From Candidatus Omnitrophota bacterium (GTDB taxonomy: Bacteria > Omnitrophota > Gorgyraeia > B26-G9), in the NCBI GenBank assembly GCA_022013205.1, contig JAKLQT010000014.1:1-12734 (forward strand): a DNA stretch of 12,734 bases. Reading direction: 5' to 3'. Positions 6,258 to 12,308 of this stretch are shown one piece after another (the first letter of the stretch is position 1; each line of letters starts with the position of its first letter). A program made the position numbers and the translations under genes. The notes below the pieces were generated by a model. That model worked only from the letters and a program-made list of their open reading frames with translations, had not been told where the DNA came from and did not search any database.

Positions 6258-7798
6258 GGTGCTGCCATCAACCTAATCACTTTGCCGGTAAAGTACGCCT
6301 CATCCGCAACACGCGGCCTTTCAGAAAGCGATTCACTAATGTCCTTCTGCAAGGCCGCGACAAAATCTTTATAGCTCTCACTTGCTACAACCGTCAGGAC
6401 ATTGGTTTGATGTACTGTAGCCGGATTATCCTGCCGTTCCCCAAATTGATTCACCGCGATACGCAGCCCCCTCCCAACTTCCTGTCTGCGGGATATGGTG
6501 TTGTCGCTATGTTTGAGAGTACAAATAACAAAAACATTGGGGTTATCCCAGCCTTCGCGGAGAGCGGAATGCGAAAAAATAAACCGTACAGGCTCTTCAA
6601 AAGAAAGCATCCGTTCTTTGTCCTTTAAAATCAAATCATAGGCCTCGACATCATCGGTTTCCGTGGATCTAGTTCCGGTTACAGGATCAATCATTCGTTG
6701 TAATTTTCTATCAATCGAAAAATAACCGTTATGAGTACGCTCAACATTTATCCCCTCCAAATACTTTTTATATTCCGGCTGAACTAAAAGGCCTAATCCA
6801 TCTAAACAATTTCTATATTCCTCTTCAAAGATTTTGGCATATTCGCCTCCTTCTTCCCCAGAGTCTGTATACCTAAGATACTTAGCAACCTCATCAATAA
6901 AAAAGAGGGTAAGCACTTTAATACCCTGATGAAACAATGTCTGCTCCTTTTCAAAGTGTGCTCTAATCGCTTCCCTGATTTGAATACGCCGCAAAGCAGT
7001 TTCATTAACATCTCCGGTAGCTTCACCGGCGGTAAGTTCCGCGCCATTGGTAAAAGTAACAGTATCGGTAATAGCATTGATATCAGAAATTACAAAACCT
7101 TTGTATTGATCTAGCTCATTAGACAAATCAAAAAGATTGCCGCCTTTTTTCAGTTTTCTTATAATTCGTTTAATACCGCTTTTTTGTTTAACTTCCATTT
7201 CAATCCGCGCAACCGGGCTTTGCGTGGAAACTTCAATGGATTCCAGATAGAGATAGGCATCTGAAGAGAAGCTTTCCAGATTGTGAAGCTGCTTGGAATT
7301 GTAGATGAAAAACTTCACCTTCTTGCCGTAGGCAGCCAGGAAATGCTCCGCGGTAATTTCCAGAGACTTGTAAACACCTTCCCTGATGGCAATACTGGGA
7401 ACAACTATAATAAACTTGCTCCAACCATAGTGTTTGTTCATCTCGAAAATGGTCTTTATATAACAGTAAGTTTTTCCGGTACCGGTCTCCATCTCAATGT
7501 CCAGATTAAGTGGAGAAACTTTCGTTTTTACTAAAGCGCTGGATGGGGGGAGATTCTGATACCGCTGAACCTTTTGGATATTTTCCAATATCTGCTGGCC
7601 GGTTAACATTAGATCAGCATTTTTAAAACCTGCTTGATCATAGAGTTCCGCCTGAGAATACCCCTGAGCATCCTTCTTTTTTACCCCGGGATCAATGCGA
7701 TAATTAATTCCCGATGTATTAAGCTGCCCTTTGAAGCAATTCATCACGGCTTCGACTGCATGAGTTTGGTAGTCTTGTATTTTAAACTTCAGTTTCAT
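6248..7798 (-). CDS. res: Type III restriction Res subunit, N-terminal (helicase) part, internally deleted and frameshifted
   Basis: Starting MKLKFKIQDYQTHAVEAV, this is the helicase portion of a type III Res subunit, which with Mod cuts DNA at unmethylated sites. Walker A (METGTGKT) is at residues 103-110 and motif Ia (VVPSIAIREGV) at 132-142. The helicase C core (LREGWDNPNVFVICTLKHSD) and motif VI (RRQEVGRGLRI) follow. Between them FFIYNSKQLHNLESFSSD (to residue 180) joins AYLYLESIEV directly. In family members as I recall them, over 100 residues lie between these segments, including the DEPQ motif II and the SAT motif III. Neither is visible here, so an in-frame deletion is inferred. The FFIDEVAKYL segment is a different conserved element. 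With the frameshift at the end, the enzyme should be dead for ATP-driven cleavage. No mod gene is in the window. Confidence 0.88.
   Translation of the reverse strand: MKLKFKIQDYQTHAVEAVMNCFKGQLNTSGINYRIDPGVKKKDAQGYSQAELYDQAGFKNADLMLTGQQILENIQKVQRYQNLPPSSALVKTKVSPLNLDIEMETGTGKTYCYIKTIFEMNKHYGWSKFIIVVPSIAIREGVYKSLEITAEHFLAAYGKKVKFFIYNSKQLHNLESFSSDAYLYLESIEVSTQSPVARIEMEVKQKSGIKRIIRKLKKGGNLFDLSNELDQYKGFVISDINAITDTVTFTNGAELTAGEATGDVNETALRRIQIREAIRAHFEKEQTLFHQGIKVLTLFFIDEVAKYLRYTDSGEEGGEYAKIFEEEYRNCLDGLGLLVQPEYKKYLEGINVERTHNGYFSIDRKLQRMIDPVTGTRSTETDDVEAYDLILKDKERMLSFEEPVRFIFSHSALREGWDNPNVFVICTLKHSDNTISRRQEVGRGLRIAVNQFGERQDNPATVHQTNVLTVVASESYKDFVAALQKDISESLSERPRVADEAYFTGKVIRLMAAPWK
7695..7798 (-). 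repeat. Res 5'-end repeat, copy A
   Basis: These 104 bases match 11051-11154 with four mismatches and no gaps, in the same orientation. They encode the first 34-35 residues of Res (MKLKFKIQ to SGINYRI). Here the repeat continues into the long Res gene; in copy B it breaks off into unrelated DNA. This points to a past duplication of a res-containing segment. Confidence 0.9.
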
Positions 7799-7835
7799 CT
7801 ATCTAAATCTCCACGTTTATTCTGCAAATCTCTTA

Positions 7836-7890
7836 TTCTTTCTGCATTTCTTTCTGCAAATAACCATTTCTTTCTGCATTTCTTTCTGCA
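7836..7890. repeat. 12-bp TTTCTTTCTGCA repeat just upstream of res
   Basis: The unit TTTCTTTCTGCA occurs at 7847-7858, 7867-7878 and 7879-7890, with an 11-base version at 7836-7846; eight bases separate the two pairs. On the minus strand, read toward res, it is TGCAGAAAGAAA. It fills much of the gap between the AlbA_2-type tail and the res start, and as a 12-mer would add or remove four codons without shifting frame. Confidence 0.85.
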
Positions 7891-7902
7891 TTCGGTGTGG
7901 TT

Positions 7903-8149
7903 TTATTCTAAAATCTCCCATCTTGGAGCCGTTCGTGATGCCATGTTTTGAATATGCCCCCCACGCCTAAGCTTTGTCAGCAAATTGGCTATTTTATTAA
8001 TTTTCTGCTCTTCATCCAGTGCATCTAAGCTTATTCCACAATAATTTATTAATTTCTTCCCGCGAAGCTTTACCAAATTTTTCAAGATAGTCTGTTACAC
8101 TTGATTGTGGCAACAAATCACTATCCGCATAAATAATTCTAATACTTAA
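7903..8149 (-). pseudogene. C-terminal remnant of an AlbA_2/Schlafen-type ATP-binding protein, frameshifted
   Basis: Right after the dinD stop, in the same frame, the minus strand reads LLPQSSVTDYLEKFGKASRE and EINKLLWNKL, then breaks near 8022-8030. It resumes in the next frame as DALDEEQKINKIANLLTKLR followed by GGHIQNMASRTAPRWEILE and TAA at 7903. Joined with one base restored (NKL-S-DALDEE), it is a typical winged-helix C-terminus of RecG-like/AlbA_2 ATP-binding proteins, which are usually 450 residues or more. The catalytic parts are absent. An alternative start in the second frame would give about 60 residues (MKNLVKLRGKKLIN), which I think is a by-product of the frameshift. The family assignment rests on the N-K-I-x-N-L-L...G-x-I-x-N pattern. 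Confidence 0.6.
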
Positions 8150-8992
8150 TTATTTTCCAAACCGCTTTACGTCTTTGGCGATCTTTTTTCCTTCGGACTT
8201 CAATCTGCGCTCTAATTTTTTAATGTCCTCTTCTGGCGGCAATGCTTCAGGTTTAATACCGCTTTTTCCCAGAAGATCCCGGACATCCTTATTATTCTTA
8301 ACATGCTCACCTGTAATAATCCGTTCACCGCGTAAATTATTCTTTTTCGTATTAAAGCTGGTTATTTCGGCAGCAAAATCTTTAGCTTTGATGGTAATAG
8401 TCGGTAAAAAATCAGCTAGCGGCCGGTTATTCGGCATACCCAGTTTCTGTTTCATTTCCAGAGTGGTATGCCCTCCGAAAAGGGCATGATCTCCCTGACT
8501 TCGCAATCGCGCGAAACCTTTACCGTCAACGCCGCGTTCATATACAATTCCTGAAAGCTCAAACTCCGTATCAGCCAGCTTTTTGCGTGCCCGCAGCCGT
8601 TCCGCTAACGCGATACGTTTTTCCAATATTTCCTGCTTACGGGTCTGAATGGCAAAATAACTCTGGGCAAAGGCAATCTTTTCTTTACGAGGATCGCCAT
8701 TTTGGGCTATTAGATAACAGGCATAACGGGTAAGTATGATATCATCAATTTCTTTAGATGCACCCTTAGGCATAGGGATCGTTTTGCTGACGTCAGCAAA
8801 ATGATCTGAAATGTTCTGCCCGGAATTCAGACAAGCCGTTTTAGCCTTATCGATAACCTGCAAGAAATTACGCCATTGTGTATAATCCAGCAATTTCTGC
8901 AAATCCCGCGCCATCCAATACTCAATATGATTTTGGGTATACGCTGACTCTTCAAACGTTTTATTTAATTGACTGACAATTTCTTTCTTCAT
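8150..8992 (-). CDS. dinD: DNA damage-inducible protein D (DinD)
   Basis: The 280-residue protein matches DinD in length (E. coli DinD is about 274) and in pattern. The N-terminal BRO/KilA-like region has YWMARDLQKLLDYTQWRNFL and VIDKAKTACLNSG. A central segment follows (SKTIPMPKGASKEIDDIILT, then RYACYLIAQNGDP), then FAQSYFAIQTRKQE and a basic C-terminus. In E. coli DinD is LexA-regulated and inhibits RecA filaments; that function is known for the family, not shown here. The ATG at 8992 has AAGGAG (9003-9008) ten bases upstream. I see no obvious LexA box. It follows HTH copy 1 at a distance of about 60 bases and appears intact, one of the few fully preserved genes in this half of the window. 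Confidence 0.9.
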   Translation of the reverse strand: MKKEIVSQLNKTFEESAYTQNHIEYWMARDLQKLLDYTQWRNFLQVIDKAKTACLNSGQNISDHFADVSKTIPMPKGASKEIDDIILTRYACYLIAQNGDPRKEKIAFAQSYFAIQTRKQEILEKRIALAERLRARKKLADTEFELSGIVYERGVDGKGFARLRSQGDHALFGGHTTLEMKQKLGMPNNRPLADFLPTITIKAKDFAAEITSFNTKKNNLRGERIITGEHVKNNKDVRDLLGKSGIKPEALPPEEDIKKLERRLKSEGKKIAKDVKRFGK

Positions 8993-9017
8993 AATTTTTT
9001 ATCTCCTTGTCGGCTTC

Positions 9018-9245
9018 TTAAATCGTCTTCACTTCCGTATGTGGTGACATTAGTTTAAATATCTGCTCCACATTGATTTTCACACCATTCCGCGAGTTTC
9101 TTCTTACGAAATCGCCACTGCCCGCCGATTTTAAAACACGGCAGCTTCCCTTCCCGGCACAGCCTTCGGACGGTGTAGGGGTGTATTTTTAAGGCTTCGG
9201 CTACTTCGTCAACGGTATATGATTCGATAGTTTTATCCATTTTAG
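9018..9245 (-). repeat. HTH-gene repeat, copy 1
   Basis: About 228 bases match 12309-12535 with only scattered differences. The match covers the whole small HTH gene and the 36 bases after its stop (ACTAATGTCACCACATACGG onward), ending just before the ribosome site of the following gene. Downstream, copy 1 leads to dinD and copy 3 to yhcG. Confidence 0.9.
9055..9240 (-). CDS. Small excisionase-like helix-turn-helix protein, copy 1 (intact)
   Basis: From ATG 9240 the protein has 61 residues (MDKTIESYTVDEVAEALKIH, PYTVRRLCREGKLPCFKIGG, QWRFRKKKLAEWCENQCGADI). This is the winged helix-turn-helix of MerR/excisionase type: TVDEVAEALKIHPYTVRRL is the HTH, and the G-x-LP-x-x-K-I-G-G-x-W-R-F wing is diagnostic. 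It should bind DNA, as a local regulator or recombination directionality factor; no integrase is visible. ATG 9240 is preferred to the GTG at 9249 because AGGTG lies six bases before it. A good promoter candidate lies directly upstream. This is the only intact copy of three and stands at the head of the dinD segment. Confidence 0.85.
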   Translation of the reverse strand: MDKTIESYTVDEVAEALKIHPYTVRRLCREGKLPCFKIGGQWRFRKKKLAEWCENQCGADI

Positions 9246-9256
9246 TCACCTGTTAC

Positions 9257-9285
9257 ATTTTACAACAGCTTATAACAAAGGGCAA
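9257..9285 (-). promoter_or_regulatory. Promoter of HTH copy 1 (and probably dinD)
   Basis: On the minus strand TTGCCC (9285-9280) and TAAAAT (9262-9257) are separated by exactly 17 bases. They match the sigma-70 consensus at 4/6 and 5/6 positions. The start of transcription would fall near 9250, giving a short leader that still holds the AGGTG ribosome site. Confidence 0.5.
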
Positions 9286-9322
9286 TTGATAAAAAGCTCT
9301 GCTCTATTTGTGAACAGCTAAT

Positions 9323-9589
9323 TCATTTTTTAAGATACCTTCTGCCTTTTTCCGTTAACCGGTATTTTTGTGTCGGGCTTTTCGGAGAACCTGGCTGCGT
9401 CATTTCTATTAATTGCGCGTTAAGCGCGGGCTCTAAATATTGTTCCCGGAAATTTGCCTGCCCCTTTAATCCTAATTTCTCCTGTAATGCTTTTCGGCTT
9501 AATGGAAAATGAAGTGCCTCAAGTACCGCGCTTACTTCACCCGCGGCTTCACCTCCGCGTGAGGTAAAGCTTTTTCTTCCTTTGTAAGA
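9323..9589 (-). pseudogene. C-terminal winged-helix remnant of a Fic/AlbA_2-type protein
   Basis: An open frame with no normal start reads RGGEAAGEVSAVLEALHFPL, SRKALQEKLGLKGQANFREQ, YLEPALNAQLIEMTQPGSPK and ends YRLTEKGRRYLKK before TGA at 9323. The L-G-L-K...N-F-R-x-x-Y-L-x-P-A-L-x-x-x-L-I-E-M-T pattern followed by KYRLTEKG is the C-terminal winged helix at the end of many Fic and AlbA_2 proteins. About 85 residues survive. It lies immediately downstream of the AlbA_2 gene ending at 9596, which already has its own different winged-helix tail, so it probably derives from another gene. The frame from ATG 9602 (MAKINLTKEEKALPH) stops after about 23 codons and does not rescue it. Confidence 0.55.
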
Positions 9590-9595
9590 TTAATC

Positions 9596-10165
9596 TTAGC
9601 CATTTACCCTCCACGCGCCGCCTTTATCAGGCCCCATACGCTCAAGAATTCCCTTTGCTTTTAATTTCGCGATATTTTCTTCGATTTTTCGTTGAGATAT
9701 ACCTATCAATCCGGCAAGTTCTCTTGCCGAAATAGAGGCGTCTTTTTTAATAAACTCAATGATCTTTCGCTGGTTAAAGGAAATCTTTTCTCCGACTTTA
9801 TCTCCGACCCTTTCACCGACTTTATCTCCGACCCTTTCACCCCTCTTTTCACCCTGCGGGGGTTTACGGAAATAAACGGAAAAGCCGCCGAACTCTTCGC
9901 GAAATTCCGGCTCCGGCAATCCGGCTTTTTTACATTCATCAACAATCTTGATCGTGCCGCGGCCCCAGGCTTCAATCATTCCCGCCTTGAAGAATACATC
10001 CGCCAAAAATTCATTTCTCGGTTTGGACTTGTGCTGTTTCTTTAAATCATCTATCCCGATATAGAGTTTTCCGCCCGCGGTGTTGGCAAAGGCGCAAATG
10101 GTTCTTAAGCAGTTATCATTCCAGGATTGTTTATATTCCTTATTCTGATTTTCAACCTTGCACAT
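9596..10165 (-). CDS. AlbA_2/Schlafen-type ATP-binding protein with its middle deleted in frame
   Basis: The 189-residue protein starts with the AlbA_2 (Schlafen-like) domain: EYKQSWNDNCLRTICAFANT, then AGGKLYIGIDD (to about residue 40). It jumps at residues 40-42 to the usual C-terminal region: KPRNEFLADVFFKAGMIEAWGRGT (split here as KPRNEFLADVFF and KAGMIEAWGRGT), then GLPEPEFREEFGGFSVYF. Family members are normally about 450 residues, with the GHKL-type ATPase core between these parts; that core is missing but the frame is kept. After residue 108 comes GERVGDKVGERVGDKVGEK, encoded by a 24-bp tandem repeat, then a winged-helix tail (SARELAGLIGISQRKIEENI). ATG 10165 has AAGGAG five bases upstream, so expression is possible. 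The product cannot bind ATP as the family does. Whether it is a pseudogene or a surviving mini-protein is undecided. Confidence 0.75.
   Translation of the reverse strand: MCKVENQNKEYKQSWNDNCLRTICAFANTAGGKLYIGIDDLKKQHKSKPRNEFLADVFFKAGMIEAWGRGTIKIVDECKKAGLPEPEFREEFGGFSVYFRKPPQGEKRGERVGDKVGERVGDKVGEKISFNQRKIIEFIKKDASISARELAGLIGISQRKIEENIAKLKAKGILERMGPDKGGAWRVNG
9792..9839. repeat. 24-bp tandem repeat encoding GERVGDKV units
   Basis: Two perfect copies of a 24-base unit beginning CCGACTTTATCTCCGACCC (9792-9815, 9816-9839) encode the hydrophilic linker GERVGDKVGERVGDKV. Similar G-E-K-V-G-E-K-V linkers are known in AlbA_2 proteins ahead of the winged helix. Changes in copy number would keep the frame. 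Confidence 0.85.
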
Positions 10166-10281
10166 AATGCTCCTTTATCGGCATTATTCGTCCATTTATA
10201 GTTAATAAGCCGCCTGAAATTAAACCGGGTCTCGGTAAATGTCGCGAAATAATTTAATACTTCTTTTGGCAGATTTTTCAT
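10105..10281 (-). pseudogene. N-terminal remnant of a DEAD/DEAH helicase
   Basis: From ATG 10281 the frame reads MKNLPKEVLNYFATFTETRF, NFRRLINYKWTNN and soon becomes non-protein-like, stopping at 10105 inside the AlbA_2 gene (another frame). The start E-V-x-x-Y-F-x-x-F-x-E-T-R-F-x-F-R-x-L-I-N-Y-K-W-T-N is, as I recall it, the beginning of a long helicase family where it is followed by a LDLS-FPEFQ segment. Here it is cut at about residue 33, where the AlbA_2 gene begins. It starts six bases from the stop of HTH copy 2, suggesting an original HTH-helicase operon. Only the edge of the gene survives. Confidence 0.5.
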
Positions 10282-10286
10282 ATTAA

Positions 10287-10457
10287 TTATTTACCCTTCG
10301 TTCTTCCCCGAGGTTTCCCTTTTGCAAAAGGATATGATTTAGACCACTGATCAATATCATCCTTGCTAAATCGCCACTGCCCGCCAATTTTAAAACACGG
10401 CAGCTTCCCTTCCCGGCACAGCCTTCGGACGGTGTAGGGGTGTATTTTTAAGGCTTC
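10287..10457 (-). pseudogene. Excisionase-like HTH protein, copy 2, 5' end lost
   Basis: In the HTH frame the minus strand reads ALKIHPYTVRRLCREGKLPC, FKIGGQWRF and then departs from the other copies as SKDDIDQWSKSYPFAKGKPR, GRTKGK and TAA at 10287. The first part is identical to copies 1 and 3. The beginning of the gene (SYTVDEVAE) is missing; at 10457 it joins, in another frame, to an AbiEi-like antitoxin fragment. The different C-terminus shows this copy came from another locus with its own HTH gene, or diverged earlier. No start codon remains, so it is not expressed as an HTH protein. Confidence 0.75.
10368..10457 (-). repeat. HTH-gene repeat, copy 2 (90 bases)
   Basis: These 90 bases are nearly identical to the matching part of copy 1: one difference, CCGCCA for CCGCCG. 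The sharp edges at both ends, with unrelated DNA beyond, mark recombination joins. The shared segment encodes the recognition helix and wing of the HTH protein. Confidence 0.9.
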
Positions 10458-10929
10458 TCTCTTCAAAAAGCTTCATAAAATATTCGGCATGTTCTCTGCC
10501 GCGCGGCTGAAAGTGATATAGCTCAAGATAGAGCTGCAGATTAGAAACTACTGCAAAGCCTTTTATTTTCTGCTTGTTAAAAAATACGCTGTTTTTATAA
10601 TAAGGGCGGATGATGTGAAAATTCCCGCTTCGCACAAGCTCTTTTAGCTCTAACTTCTGCCTCAGTCCCAGAATGTCTCCAGCCCAGTCCGCAAGTTTAA
10701 GATAAAGATATATCTCATCCGTCCTCACAAAAGAAGTTAAGAGATTAGCAGCCGTATGCAATGTCAGCGCGTATTGCTCTTGCCTCAAAACATCTTTAAT
10801 CCTTTCCAAGACTTTTTTGTCCGGGCTCTAATAAGAATCAACGGTGTTTAGCTCAAATTCATACTCTTTCATCCAATCCGCAATAAGCATGTCTTTATTG
10901 GTAAGAACGGGATAACTGTGAACAATATA
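10390..10929 (-). pseudogene. AbiEi-type (type IV toxin-antitoxin) antitoxin, broken and fused out of frame into HTH copy 2
   Basis: The longest frame (from TTG 10809, 139 residues) reads MERIKDVLRQEQYALTLHTA, ANLLTSFVRTDEIYLYLKLA and FAVVSNLQLYLELYHFQPRG, REHAEYFMKLFEE. The VVS-x-x-QLYL-x-L...PRG-x-E-x-A-E segment is typical of AbiEi-family antitoxins, which repress or neutralise an AbiEii nucleotidyltransferase toxin. Upstream in the same frame, SYPVLTNKDMLIADWMKEYE and FELNTVDSY continue the same protein but are cut off by TAG at 10828-10830. A further TAG lies at 10930-10932. At the other end (10457) the frame runs into the HTH repeat and ends with 22 foreign residues (SLKNTPLHRPKAVPG onward) at 10390. 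No AbiEii toxin gene is visible. It is surely non-functional as an antitoxin. Confidence 0.65.
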
Positions 10930-11004
10930 CTATAAGTGAACATTATTGTCCAGCTTGAAAGGATTATTTACGAAAGAACCGTTTTATCTATGCGCTCTTC
11001 GATT

Positions 11005-11154
11005 TTAAGCAGGCAAAGCCAGTGCCTTATAAAGTCCGCTTTGCTTCTTTATGCGATAATTAATTCCCGATGTATTAAGCTGCCCTTTGAAGCAATCCAT
11101 CTCGGCTTCGACTGCATGAGTTTGGTAGGCTTGTATTTTGAACTTCAGTTTCAT
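11005..11154 (-). pseudogene. Second, cut-off copy of the Res 5' end
   Basis: From ATG 11154 the frame reads MKLKFKIQAYQTHAVEAEMD, CFKGQLNTSGINYRI, nearly identical to the start of the Res gene at 7798, then continues with foreign sequence KKQSGLYKALALPA to TAA at 11005. The ATG overlaps the TGA of yhcG (ATGA), so yhcG and res probably once formed an operon. Beyond the join, 10933-11050 holds a short frame (ADFIRHWLCLLKIEERIDKT) I cannot identify, then the AbiEi remnant. Confidence 0.85.
11051..11154 (-). repeat. Res 5'-end repeat, copy B
   Basis: This direct repeat of 7695-7798 has the same 104-base length and four mismatches. It ends abruptly at the codon for Ile-35 of Res, where unrelated sequence begins. 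The two copies lie about 3.36 kb apart and could recombine to delete everything between, including HTH copies 1 and 2 and dinD. Confidence 0.9.
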
Positions 11155-12227
11155 TCATACTCTCCTTGTTCACGGAGTGATTCTTCAATTTGTTTTTTTA
11201 GTTCTTCTTTACTCGGCAGATAAAGCTGATACTGGGAAGCATGAATATTACTATTTTCAGGTATAGTTAATTCTACCAGCGCGTCACTTTTACGATGACA
11301 AAGGACAATGCCTACCGTTGGGGCTTCCTCATCAATTTTGACATAGCGGTCGAAGTAATTGACATACATTTGCATTTGACCAAGATCCTGATGACTAAGC
11401 TTATCTCTCTTCAGATCAATCAGAACATAACAACGCAGCAAGCGGTTATAAAAAACCAAATCCACATAAAAATGATCATCATCGAAGGTAAATCTCTTTT
11501 GTCGAGCTTCAAAAAGAAACCCTTTGCCTAACTCCAATAGAAAATGCTCGATTCTGTCAATAATCGCTGTTTCAAGCTCATGCTCGGAATAATGCGAATG
11601 TTCCGGAAGATTGAGAAATTCCAGAATATAAGGATTTTTGATAACATCCTCAGGCGTGCCAACAAGCTGGCCTTTAACAGAAAGCTCCTTAATCTTCTCT
11701 TTGTCCCGGCTTAGTGCCAGGCGTTCATAAAGAGATGTCGCAATCTGCCGGTTTAACTCGCGGATACTCCAGTTATTTTCAATGGCTTCAATTTCATAAA
11801 AACAACGCTCTTCAGTTGATTTAATAGTAAGAAGTGTCACATAGTGTGACCAGCCCAATGTGAATTGGCTGGATAATTGCGCAGACAGTGTTTGCGCAAT
11901 GCGCGGCTGCTCAATAAGGGCAGACAAAGATTGGCCAGACACTGTCTGTCGAATCTTACTTTTACCCTGTTCTAAAGATGTAACAGACACTGTCTGTTGA
12001 ATCTCAGCATAAGATTGATAAAACTCACAAAATTTACGTAAATTGGTTGGAGATACGCCCTTAAGTCCACGAGCTCTAAGTTCAGAAGAAAGCTTGCTTA
12101 TGAGCTTTTTACCATAAAGTTCCGCTCGTTCAACCCCAGCATTTTCATATTCTACAATATACCAACCAAATAACCAATTGCGCACCACCAGAGCAATATC
12201 GACAGAACGAACCGCCCTTTTCTTCAA
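11151..12227 (-). CDS. yhcG: YhcG/DUF1016 family PD-(D/E)XK nuclease, possibly cut by an early amber codon
   Basis: The 358-residue frame from TTG 12227 carries a DUF1016 N-terminal helical domain (DIALVVRNWLFGWYIVEYEN; later LGWSHYVTLLTIKSTEERCF and YEIEAIENNWSIRELNRQI). The C-terminal nuclease-like domain has LELGKGFLFEARQKRF, D256 in FYVDLVFYNRLL and D271-x-K273 in VLIDLKRDKLSHQDLGQM. The last motif has Asp where Glu is usual. YhcG proteins are usually about 375-380 residues and occur with restriction systems. Upstream in frame, an ATG at 12296 with a good AGGGGA site begins MDTNEHKLGFNNLIKLFE, then a TAG (12240-12242), then TQTEL directly before the TTG. The natural gene therefore probably began at 12296, with the TAG as a nonsense change. 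Translation from TTG would be weak. A QTVS/QTLS-repeat linker lies at residues 78-115. Confidence 0.85.
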   Translation of the reverse strand: MKKRAVRSVDIALVVRNWLFGWYIVEYENAGVERAELYGKKLISKLSSELRARGLKGVSPTNLRKFCEFYQSYAEIQQTVSVTSLEQGKSKIRQTVSGQSLSALIEQPRIAQTLSAQLSSQFTLGWSHYVTLLTIKSTEERCFYEIEAIENNWSIRELNRQIATSLYERLALSRDKEKIKELSVKGQLVGTPEDVIKNPYILEFLNLPEHSHYSEHELETAIIDRIEHFLLELGKGFLFEARQKRFTFDDDHFYVDLVFYNRLLRCYVLIDLKRDKLSHQDLGQMQMYVNYFDRYVKIDEEAPTVGIVLCHRKSDALVELTIPENSNIHASQYQLYLPSKEELKKQIEESLREQGEYE

Positions 12228-12239
12228 TTCTGTCTGCGT

Positions 12240-12308
12240 CTATTCAAACAGCTTTATCAAATTATTAAATCCTAATTTATGTTCATTCGTATCCATGTGC
12301 GCTCCCCT
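12240..12308 (-). other. Likely original yhcG start and ribosome site, followed by an in-frame amber codon
   Basis: AGGGGA (12308-12303) lies six bases before ATG 12296. The frame has 18 sense codons (MDTNEHKLGFNNLIKLFE) and then TAG at 12242-12240, in the same frame as yhcG. A CAG to TAG change would explain it. TAG also ends other genes here (1202, 3152, 5085), so recoding is not the favoured explanation. Confidence 0.65.

Noticed and set aside
6895..6925. FFIDEVAKYL in Res as the DEAD-box Walker B motif.
   Set aside because: It lies after the helicase linker region and corresponds to a different conserved Res segment; the true DEPQ-type motif is in the missing stretch.
7903..8085. A separate 60-residue protein starting MKNLVKLRGKKLIN.
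   Set aside because: Its first 20-odd residues are the wrong frame of an AlbA_2-type tail; the protein-like sequence upstream lies in the neighbouring frame and joins after a one-base correction.
11930..12000. CAGACACTGTCTG palindromes as regulator binding sites.
   Set aside because: They lie inside yhcG and follow from repeated QTVS codons in the linker.
1202..12242. Reassignment of TAG to an amino acid, suggested by in-frame TAG codons in yhcG and the AbiEi remnant.
   Set aside because: TAG ends the second DUF488 gene, the 341-residue frame and the Res C-terminal frame in plausible places, and the interrupted genes lie among other broken genes.
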